A DNA stretch of 64,000 nucleotides from NCBI RefSeq assembly GCF_963676685.1, contig NC_092344.1, positions 88,752,749 to 88,816,748 on the forward strand. The letters are read 5' to 3'. Shown here one piece after another: positions 55,314-64,000 of this stretch; position 1 is the stretch's first letter, and the number at the start of each line of letters is the position of its first letter. The translations under genes were made by a program, and so were the position numbers. The notes under the pieces were generated by a model. The model did not search any database. It was not told the origin of the DNA and saw only the letters and a list, made by a program, of their open reading frames with translations. The stretch is from Mytilus edulis. Lineage: Eukaryota; Mollusca; Bivalvia; Mytilida; Mytilidae.

Positions 55314-58300
55314 TTATTTTTTTGTTTTACTGTCATTTTTCATTTTATCGACCCATATAAACACATCACATCTAGCTTCAGGGTTACTACTGTGACCTTC
55401 AGGTCTGTTGCATACAAAGAATTGTTTCCCTTTGTTTGGACCATCCTTCTTAACTGTCCTTAATACACAGGCTTCTTTGTGCCCTTTACACAGTGGTGCA
55501 GTAGGAGGACCTTTTAGCAACTGTTTCCATGCCTGAGATGAAGATCCACTTGTCATGGTCTTTGTTTCTGTTTGTATTGTTTTGTCATTGGCCAATATAG
55601 GATTTATCTCCCCCTTTGAGAAATCTTCAGGCTTTTTCTCTTGTGAGGAATCCTTGATACTGCTTTTGTTGTTAGTTGGAACATTTGTCTTTGGAATGGA
55701 AAAGAAGTTTTTTAAACTGGCTTGTTTTGATTGACTACCAAGGTCATTCTTCTTTCTTTTAGCAGATGGTAACTTACTATTGTTAGAATTTTCTCGCTTA
55801 AAACTGCTTTTATTGTTTGATAGAAATTTTTGTTTTTCTTCCTGTGAGCTTGAAAACCCATCCTCTTCTTCAGAATCCTTAATTGATGATGGTTTGCTGT
55901 CAGAACGCTTTACAAAAAAGGATGAGAGTTTCTGCTGTTTGCCTAAAAACTCTGGCATAGATTTTGAGCACAAGGATGGACATTTCAGAGATGGAATAAA
56001 ATTTCCATGAAAAACAGCTTTACATGGACAGTGATCAGATCCTTCAACTTCTGGCATAACAACACAATCTGTAGAATCACATACTAAGCCAACATCAGTG
56101 AATATGTAATCTAACCTCCTCCCATAGTTTGTTGCTCTAGCTCCTGTTAGGGAGCACCAATTTGTGTAAGCTTCTTTTTTGTCTGGATATAGATATCTAA
56201 GTGTATCAGAAAAACAACCACCTTTTGCCGAACTTGTAACAGCTTGGAAGCCTTCTATAGTGCGAAAGTCTTGAATTTCAGGATCTTTGTCCTGGTCCCA
56301 GAGAAACTGATTCAACCATATTCTACTTGGCTTTCTGATGAAACACTAGGAAAAAATATTGATAAAGATCGTTATAAAAAAAGTCTAAAACTAAAGCATG
56401 ATACAAATAGAATGAAATTCCAAACAGTGTGGCTGTGGCCATTGATTGACACATTAAATTCATCCATTGACTGGGACAATTTAGGTGAACGTTTGTATTT
56501 AACAACCACTGCTCACTATGTACTTTTTAAAGACACTTAAACTATGGGGTCACCAAAGGTTCTCAACACCGAAAAATTAATCAGAAATAACACGATGTTT
56601 TGATTTATATCAATTATATAAATCAAAACATAAAGGTTATTCCTGATTATTTTTTTCGAATTATTTTATAATTAAAGGCGTTAAGAAACCTTTGGTAACC
56701 CCACAGTTCAAATGTCTATCGTAGGTACGTCGTGAACAGTGGTCGTTACAGACAAACGTTCACGTAAATTGTCACAGTAAATGGATGAATTTAATGTGTC
56801 AATCAATGGCCACAGCCACACTGTTTTGAATTTCATTCTATAGGTAATCTACAATTGACTGGATAATCCTAAAACATGTTTGCTTTGTAAAAATTTATTA
56901 AGGTAACATTTTACTTCAGTTTGAAAACAAATTATAATATGAATCAATTATATGTAAAATACTGGTCAAAGTGACTGACTTTTTATTCAATACTGCTTTT
57001 CTTTCCTACGTTTCACTTATTAAACAGCAAGTAAGGAAATAATGAAGTCTATTTATAAACCTTAAATGCTTGTTTTGAACTATTTTTAAGAAATTAAGTC
57101 AATCATATGATACATAAATGGGTTTTTTTAGCAGCAGATACTGTTTATACACATAAATGATGAATATTTTTTTAGAAATGACATCACTTCAAATAAAAAA
57201 CAAATTCCTACCTCATCATCTGGATCACAGTGGTCTATTTCTTTGTGTGTTGTGTTTATATCTCCTAAAACAATAACATGGCTGAAAAAAATAAGAAAAA
57301 AAAATATGCTTTTTGATTTTATTTACAAGGTTCTTTTCTTAAAAAAAAAGCCATTATAAGGTACAACTGCACTAATCAGAAGTTTGCAATTTCATAATCT
57401 TTTATTTTTTTAATTTCCAATTAATGGTTTCAAAGATGCCTCTTTTTTACATCAAGCATATACCAAAACAGGTCATTTCAGGACTGTAAATGATTTATTA
57501 AACTGGTCAAACAAATTTTGTTGTTTCACCAAAATACACATTAAAAGCCTTTTTTCGCAATCTTAATTGAAGCACTCAAACAATTTAGAAATTCCATGCA
57601 CCAAAACAAACTTTCCTCAAGACCTCAACAAATATCAAACAATATGTCTCTGTAATCCCCAATCAACATATAATATTTCTTAAATAAAATTATTCAACCT
57701 ATTAATTTAATTATAAGTTGGTTATCAACAAATAGAGGTGTTGTTCATTTAGACAAATTTTGGTGGCAAATTATCTTCTTGACTGCACTAATAACCATTC
57801 GCACCTTTACCAACACACGATTTATATAAAACTAACATGTTGTTTCTATGATGTTAAGTATCGTGCATCCTTATCATTTCATTTATTTATTTGTATGTTT
57901 TGTATCTTATATTAATACATATACATTAAAACCTTTAATACAGTACACCTGAAATACAAATATCCATGAAAAAATTAGCAGAACAATGGTCTTTATCACC
58001 CATGTCCTCTTTCCAATATATTTTTGTTAAAATAAAATGAGCTATAGAAATATTGGTACCTTCCACTATTAAGAAGGGCTTCTGCTCTCATCTGGAGAAG
58101 TGCATAAAATCTAAGCTGATAAACTTGGCGATCCTCTCTTTCTGGGTCAACACGTGGACAGTAGACATTAATAATGGCGAGATCTCCTTCATCTCCATTC
58201 TTTTTTCTGAAACATGAAATCTCAAGCTATGGTACCAAATGTAAAAAATACTAAATTTTTATAATTGTTTCTGTTACAGGAATGACAGAAAGAGAAGTGG

Positions 58301-60991
58301 AATTGCTTGTTTCTATGGGTCATGAAGTTGTAAGAAAATTTTGTAATGAAAATTTATAAACTTCAGCATTTGCTTACATAATTATTCTGATTTTTTTTAT
58401 GATACAGGTTTTTGACTTATTGGCAATTATACCACAAATCAAATCTTATTACAAGACTGTAAATTCAGAAATTATTGAGATGTTTTTATCATTGCGAAAA
58501 ATGTGACAGGGATATAATCGCAATACTTAAAACTTGCATTTTGAAATTTTTTATATGAATCAAACAGGATTTTTCAGAATATTAAAACCGCATTTTAGTC
58601 TAAAATGACAAAATCGTAATTATAAATTCACACTATAATTTCTGAATTTACAGTACTTATTCTCTGTCCAAGCTGCACTACAATGATCTAAATACTCTCT
58701 GTACTACTTTCTGTAATAAAGACTTTTCTGGTCTGACGGTATTCATACACACCTTCAAAATTTGAAGGCTGAATTTTTCATTGGCTGATGTTATAATACC
58801 TATAACAGAAAGGAAAAGGAAGCGTTGTCAGATTCTAGTAAACATTATAACAGACAGTTCACATAAATGTCACAGTACGCTGACACATTATTATCGGCTA
58901 ATCCAGAATGGGACTATGAACTCCTTACTTAAGGTATGAAAAATACCATGGGACCAGCGAGGTAGATGTGGTGTGATTGCCAATGAGACAAGTCTTCACA
59001 AGAGACCAAATGACACAGAAATTAAAAACTATAGGTCGCTGTATGGCCTTCATCAATGAGCAAAGTAATAATGAGATAGAAATATGTTTGCTTTATTTCA
59101 CTGCAGTTAAAACTGATATATATCAATCAGGTCAGTATGAGGTCAACTTGAGTATTAAAGTTTCAGATCATTTTAAATAAACTAGAGGCTCTTAAGAGCC
59201 TGTGTCCCTCACCTTGGTCTATGTGCATATAAAACAAGAAACAGATGGATTAATGACAAAATTGTGTTTTGGTGATGGTGATGCATTTTTAGATCTTACT
59301 TTACTGAACATTCTTGCTACTTACAATTATCTTCATCTATAATGAACTTGGCCCATTAGTTTCAGAGGAAAATATTTTGTTAAAAATTTACAAAAATTTA
59401 CAAAATTTATGAAAATTGCTTAAAATTTACTGTAAAGGGCAATAACTCCTTAAGGGGTCAACTGACCATTTTGGTAAAATTTGGTCCAGTAGTTTCAGAG
59501 GAGAAGATTTTTGTAAAAAATTACAAAAATTTACAAAAAATTGGTAAAAAATGTCTATAAAGGGCAATAACTCCTTAAGGGGTCTTCTGACCATTTTGAT
59601 CATGTTGACATATTTGTAGATCTTACTTTGCTGAACATTATTGCTGTTTACAGTTTATCTCTATCTATAATAATATTTAAGATATTAACCAAAAACGGCA
59701 AAATTTCCTTAAAATTGCCAAAGAAAATTTCAGAGCAGATCAGATGTCAGATTTGCTCTAAATGCTTCGGTTTCAGAGTTAAAAGCCAAAATCTACATTT
59801 TACCCCTATGTTCTATTTTTAGCCATGGCGGCCATCTTGGTTGGTTGGACAGGTCATCAGACACATTTTTTAAACTAGATACCCCAATGATGATTGTGGC
59901 TAAGTTTGGTCAAATTTGGCCCAGTAGTTTCAGAGGAGAAGATTTTTGTAAAAGTTAACTATGACGGACGACAGACAATGGACATCGACGACGGACTACA
60001 AACGCCAAGTGATGAGAAAAGCTCACTTGGCCTTTTAGGGCAGGTGAGCTAAATAGTAGGTATATTTGTCATACTGACCTTATTTTGTGCTGAGTTATGA
60101 TGGTTCTTCCTTCTGCATCTAGTGATTCCAGCTCATCTTCTGTAAAATTATGAATGTTTCCATAGCAACCTACAACATTTTCATTTTTCACTGATAAAGA
60201 TGAATGCAAACCTTCCTCTGACTTATAAGGTGAAGCTGAGTCCCTGCAGAATGTGGCAACACCTAGAAAACATAAACAGACATATAAATGAATATAAAAA
60301 AAATATGGCTGAGGTCAATGGTAGAGATTATCATAAAGATGATAGTGTATGCATATATGATACAGTGAACAGGAAACAAATGGGGGAGAAGATTAATTCC
60401 TTAAATGACATGCAGTTACAACCTCCATTAGTTCAAAATGTCTGTTTCAGATTTCATAGTACACATGACAATGTTGTTCAAGATGATAATAATGGATGGC
60501 TGCTGAAAGTTAAGTGGCAAATTGAATGCATATTCAGGACAAGAACATATTAATGTGATATCATTATGAATTCTGCTTTGTAATAGACAGACATTCTGAT
60601 ATGTAACTTCTAGCTGCAAGAAGACATGTCACCACATCTTTACAAATTATGTTAACTCACAGTCAACTAGACTAAGACACTCATTGTTTTTACTCCAAAT
60701 GCTGCAAGCTTGGCAGAAAATCAGAAAATACCAATTTTCATGTCCTTGATGTTGCCAGAGATCCAACCTTCAAACTCTTGCACTCAAGGCAATCACTCTA
60801 TCACAAGACCACATCACAGCTCTATATTGAAAACAGTTAATCATCCGAAATCATCATGTTTACCTATCACTCTCAAGGGTGATGTTGAGTGTTCTACAGC
60901 TTCTCACCTGAGTATCCACTTCTCTTTCTAGAAAAACTGAAATAGGAATTATATCCTTCAACAATGGCTGTTGGTTCATCTAACTGATCAC
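55314..60991 (-). CDS. APEX2: DNA-(apurinic/apyrimidinic site) endonuclease 2, lacking N-terminal exons
   Basis: AP endonuclease/3'-5' exonuclease in base excision repair and ATR signalling. Minus-strand exons 60991-60908, 60262-60079, 58206-58060, 57281-57212, 56345-55314 give 504 residues in continuous phase. Motifs in order: EPTAIVEGYNSYFSFSRKRSG, GVATFCRDS, VGCYGN, LAIINVYCPR (catalytic segment), HVIVLGDINTTH (GDxN), NYGRRLDYIFTD and GSDHCP (catalytic His). After the EEP nuclease domain come a Ser/Lys-rich linker with two PIP boxes and a C-terminal GRF zinc finger (APLCKGH, C, FFVCNRPEG, ARCDVFIW) with all C-H-C-C ligands. The first exon read starts mid-codon and corresponds to roughly residue 60 of vertebrate APE2. 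I found no N-terminal exon (WNINGIR/LQETK) in 60992-64000, so the gene should continue beyond the window. An AATAAA on the minus strand (55164-55159) lies ~150 nt past the stop. Confidence 0.95.
55701..55937 (-). other. APEX2 tail: two PCNA-interaction motifs
   Basis: QQKLSSFF (55937-55914) and QASLKNFF (55724-55701) both fit the PIP consensus Q-x-x-[ILM]-x-x-[FY]-[FY]. The first follows directly after MPEFLGK, the end of the nuclease domain. The second lies in the basic Ser-rich linker, where vertebrate APE2 carries its known PIP box. Confidence 0.8.
56407..56841. repeat. ~435-bp fold-back palindrome in an APEX2 intron
   Basis: The left arm begins ATAGAATGAAATTCCAAACA, and the right arm ends with the near-exact inverse. 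The arms extend ~190 and ~212 bp up to a core GTTTTGATTTATAT / ATATAAATCAAAAC (centre ~56,613). The right arm has one ~22-bp extra segment. It starts only 62 bp from the acceptor of the last APEX2 exon. Confidence 0.88.
57282..58059 (-). other. APEX2 intron, nothing recognised
   Basis: AT-rich intron between exons 58206-58060 and 57281-57212. No repeat boundary identified. Confidence 0.5.
58455..58653. mobile_element. MITE with CTGTAAATTCAGAAATTAT ends
   Basis: The left end CTGTAAATTCAGAAATTAT is inverted at the right as ATAATTTCTGAATTTACAG. ~200 bp; a related copy is near 13,690-13,870. Confidence 0.7.
58965..60050 (-). repeat. 'GCCAATGAGACAAG' fragment plus GAGCGACACAGG-family repeat (reverse)
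   Basis: 58,965-59,060 matches the repeat at 43,565. 59,180-60,050 is the reverse-strand relative of 1-1010 (CTAGAGGCTCTTAAGAGCCT, GTGTCCCTCACC), with CAGTAGTTTCAGAGGAGAAG and AAGGGCAATAACTCCTTAAG repeated and an end CTCACTTGGCCTTTTAGG. Both lie in APEX2 intron 58207-60078. Confidence 0.65.
60263..60907. repeat. APEX2 intron with a repeat shared with 54,230
   Basis: AAGTGGCAAATTGAATGCAT, ATATTCAGGACAAGAACATA and TTAATGTGATATCATTATGA parallel the repeat at 54,265-54,340. An open frame crosses this intron, but it overlaps the APEX2 exon antisense and looks fortuitous. Confidence 0.55.
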
Positions 60992-62076
60992 CTGCAAAAT
61001 AGTTAAACTTAATTTTTAATATGCATGAAAATGAATGTTGTAAATTCAAAAATTAATGTGAGCTTTTATTATTGTGGATCACTAAATTTGATAAAAATGT
61101 GAGATTTAATCAATGTGATTGCAAACATTTTGTGTAGAAAAACCACTACTGAAATAATTATGTATGCAACTTTTTATTATTACAAACCAGAATGAAAATT
61201 GAGACATCACAATGCATTCTTAATAGCAAGAAAACCCATGAGACGAGGATAGGTATCCAGTCATGCAGGCCCCAAAGTTGGTCCAAACCTATCCCGCCCC
61301 AAGTCGACTGGCTCAAATTTGATTTGTCCCACATCGATCCGGATCAAGTTGATCCAATTGATTCGGTCCCATAATAGAATAATGAATAATCTAAATTATC
61401 TTTGGAGAATTTGGTGACAAATTTGAATCGGGATTATGAATGGAATTTGTCAAAAGTATCAAGGATTGATGACAACAGGTAAGTGAAGTATGAATATTGG
61501 AGTACCAGTCAATGAATTATTTCAAATTGATACGAAAATTAGTGCGATTGTGTCTGTTTGTATAGCAGCTTCAGCATATAAATATGAAGATATTTTCCAT
61601 GATAACTTGGAAAGTCATGGCGATTTTTATCTCATTTAATTCACACAATGACATGTAAGAGACAGATATTTACAGTCCAAAGTAAAATCACAAAAATTAA
61701 TGAACTCTGAGGAAAATTCAAAATTGAATGGCAAAAATCACTGCTTAAACACATCAAACAAATGAATTATAGTTGTCATATTCCTGACTTGGTACAGGCA
61801 TTTTCTTATCTAGAACCTTTTAAAATTTAAGTCATCATAATGACTAGTTTAATAAAATCATTAGTTTATAATTAGTTTGTTTGTTCAACGATTGTCGTCT
61901 GATGATTGTGAACTATAAAAATGCCACTTTTCATCACATAGTTCAATCAAAATCCTGATTGATAAAAGTCACCTTATCAACAAGGTATTTATAGTTTGAT
62001 CTTTTATTTGGAATGTAAGATCAAAATGCAAACATACAGGAGCCTTCTAAGCTCAGTTTCTTTCGTCAAGTCTACA
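60992..62076. other. APEX2 upstream intron or flank
   Basis: No N-terminal APEX2 exon found. 61,685-61,830 carries the 'CCTGACTTGGTACAGGCATT' repeat. A GATC/CGATCC-rich stretch at 61,250-61,375 is unusual in base use but unrecognised. Confidence 0.45.
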
Positions 62077-63010
62077 CAAGAGTGCACACGCTGAAATGTC
62101 TCGCCTTCTATACTAATCATTGATATTATGTTGATAGTCCTAAGTATAAAGCTAAGCTTTATTACAACTGTCACATAAACTTAACATTAACCAAGACAAC
62201 TAAACAAAGACCAATGAACCTTGAAAATGAGGTCAAAGTCAGATGAACCATGCCAGGCAGACATGTACAGCTAACAATGCTTCTATACAACATATATATA
62301 GTTGACCCATTACTTATAATTTAAGAAAAATAGACCAAAACACAAAAACTTAACACTGTGCAATGAACCATGAAAATGAGGTCACGGTCAAATAAAACCT
62401 GCGCGACTGACATAAAGATCATAAAATATTTCCATACACCAAATAGAGTTGACCTATGGCATATAGTATTAGATAAAAAGACCAAAACTCAAAAACTTAA
62501 CTTTGACCACTGAACCATGAAAATGTGGTCAAGGTCACATGACATCTGCACGCTAGACATGTACACCTTACAATCATTCCATACAACAAATATAGTAGAC
62601 CTTTTGCATATAGTATGAGAAAAACAGACCAAAACACAAAAATTTAACTATAACCACTGAACCATGAAAATGAGGTCAAGGTCAGATGACACCTGCCAGT
62701 TGGACATGTACACCTTACAGTCCTTCCATACACGGAATATACTAGCACTATTGCTTATAGTATCTGAGATATGGACTTGACCACCAAAACTTAACCTTGT
62801 TCACTGATCCATGAAATGAGTTCGAGGTCAAGTGAAAACTGTCTGACAGACATGAGGACCTTGCAAGGTACGCACATATCAAATATAGTTATCCTATTAC
62901 TTATAATAAGAGAGAATTCAACATTACAAAAAATTTGAACTTTTTTTTCAAGTGGTCACTGAACCATGAAAATGAGGTCAAGGACATTGGACATGTGACT
63001 GACGGAAACT
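62077..63010 (-). mobile_element. family C element, copy 2, truncated before the GCC run and hairpin
   Basis: Very close to copy 1 (29,887-30,820) from CAAGAGTGCACACGCTGAAA through the last monomer (GACATGTGACTGACGGAAACT), by eye around 95% identical. It then stops at 63,010, where copy 1 continues to the GCC run and hairpin. Vertnin-like coding sequence follows without a gap. Confidence 0.85.
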
Positions 63011-63437
63011 GACTTAATACAGGATAACAGAATTGTCGTGGCTACATACCTCCAATTAGCAAAAGATGTCGGAATGCTTGGAACATATGCAGATATTATG
63101 CACATGTATGCCCTCAGTGCTGTTCTAAAGATACCCATAAGATCCTACTTCCCACCACAAATGAACATGGAATTTGTATCAGAGCCATATTCTCGAAAGG
63201 TCTGCGGTCGAAACGTCAACATTTCCAAGGCTCCAGCTTGTAAGATCATATGGACCTCAGCTGCTATACCTACGGGGCCTACCCTTATTACAAACCACTT
63301 TGTTCCATTGTTTAAGAGGAAAAGAACAGAGACTTTAGAAACCGTTTACACTATCGACGAAGATGACAGTGATAATGTTAACCCTGTAGTTGTCGACTCT
63401 GAATGCTCAACTACTGGTGACTGTTGGCTGACCAGAG
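63011..63437 (+). pseudogene. vertnin-like coding segment (one exon or a fragment)
   Basis: An open frame reads DLIQDNRIVVATYLQLAKD, then GTYADIMHMYALSAVL, IRSYFPP, a PYSRKVCGR segment, CKIIWTS and NHFVPLFKRKR, and ends with an acidic stretch before a donor-like GAGGTAACA at about 63437. Vertnin (VRTN) has the same ordered motifs (HLYALASVL, YFNRVIRPR, IMWAG, YFAPV), so vertnin/OTU-like ancestry is well supported. There is no convincing start: the frame is closed by TGA at 62996 inside a repeat, and the homology starts precisely where that repeat is cut off. It may be one internal exon of a real gene running right, or a copied fragment. I classed it as a pseudogene/partial for lack of flanking exons; 63440-64000 shows no further coding sequence. 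Confidence 0.65.
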
Positions 63438-64000
63438 GTAACAAAAATACAATTTTTTTTTTTCACTTTTAAAAATTAGAAGAAAAAAATACTACTGGTT
63501 TCTATTGTATATATTTCTGAAGACTATGTACTGATATTTATATATGTATATGTTTATGTTTATTATACAGAAACATGTTGTCATTTAGGGAACAAATAAT
63601 AAAGAACACACATCAAAATTTTAAGAAGAAAAAAAAATAGATGGCAAATTTTGAATATCTTATTTTGGAATTTTAATAATCGTATGGTTTGTTTGATATG
63701 TTACTTTTATAATTTCAATTAAATTTCTAAAACAAATTATTTTACTTTGATTGAAAAGACAATGTAATTATATGTTGTACCATTTCTTTTTTTAAATATA
63801 AAATTTCTTGTATTTTATACCATAATAAATCGATTTTCTGAAGATTCCATGTACTTTTATTAATTATGAACGCCATAAACCTTAATCATTGTATGCTGTT
63901 ACACTAATTGAAGCAAAAAAAAACCTTAAACACCATTAAAAATCTTTTTCTCGGGATATATCATCTTTCTTTCTTTTCTTCGTATAAGCTTCCTATTATA
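63438..64000. other. AT-rich right end, nothing recognised
   Basis: No exon, repeat boundary or RNA gene that I can support after the vertnin-like segment. Confidence 0.5.

Noticed and set aside
60200..60553. 117-codon plus-strand frame
   Set aside because: Its start overlaps the APEX2 exon antisense and its end lies in a repeat shared with 54,265; no recognisable domain.

Overview
This window looks like nuclear DNA of a bivalve mollusc, most likely a mytilid mussel. It is AT-rich, its genes are split by many GT-AG introns, and its introns and intergenic spaces are packed with interspersed repeats. These include hairpin-ended elements with internal ~135-190 bp tandem monomers, which resemble the 'pearl'/Helentron-like elements described from bivalves. 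The organism call rests on repeat style and protein families, because no search could be run.

Layout. (1) 1-20,241 (+): the 3' two thirds of a USP19 deubiquitinase gene. Thirteen coding exons give 778 residues, including the MYND finger, CxxC finger, His box and Asp box; the CS domains and catalytic Cys lie to the left of the window. Its introns hold many nested transposons. (2) 20.2-32.6 kb: 3' UTR, then repeat-rich intergenic DNA including a full-length ~1.1 kb hairpin element with ~148-bp monomers (29,887-30,996). (3) 38,236-32,666 (-) and 44,473-50,293 (+): two divergently transcribed paralogous genes. Each encodes a signal peptide, one CUB-like ectodomain, one transmembrane helix and a long low-complexity cytoplasmic tail. 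Each has five coding exons, with identical intron phases 1-0-1-1. The 6.2 kb between their starts holds a LINE remnant split by a TTAA-flanked MITE and a 1.05 kb TIR element with a 9-bp target duplication. (4) 60,991-55,314 (-): APEX2 (AP endonuclease 2), five coding exons without the N-terminal ~60 residues, with two PCNA-interaction (PIP) boxes and a GRF zinc finger. (5) 62,077-63,010: a second copy of the 148-bp-monomer element, cut off exactly where a vertnin-like coding segment (63,011-63,437, +) begins.

The genes have no visible joint pathway: USP19 acts in protein quality control, APEX2 in DNA repair, and the CUB pair is probably cell-surface. The most unusual content is the transposon landscape. 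At least four unrelated-looking repeat families share one plan: terminal double hairpin, about 15-25 nt spacer, GC-rich trinucleotide run, tandem monomers, then a far end that in some families carries an inverted echo of the hairpin. There are also TIR elements whose ends consist of iterated short motifs, two 'CAGGG' elements with flush 6-bp target duplications, and three long fold-back palindromes in or near introns. Exon coordinates were worked out by hand from reading frame, GT/AG borders and phase continuity, backed by remembered family sequences.
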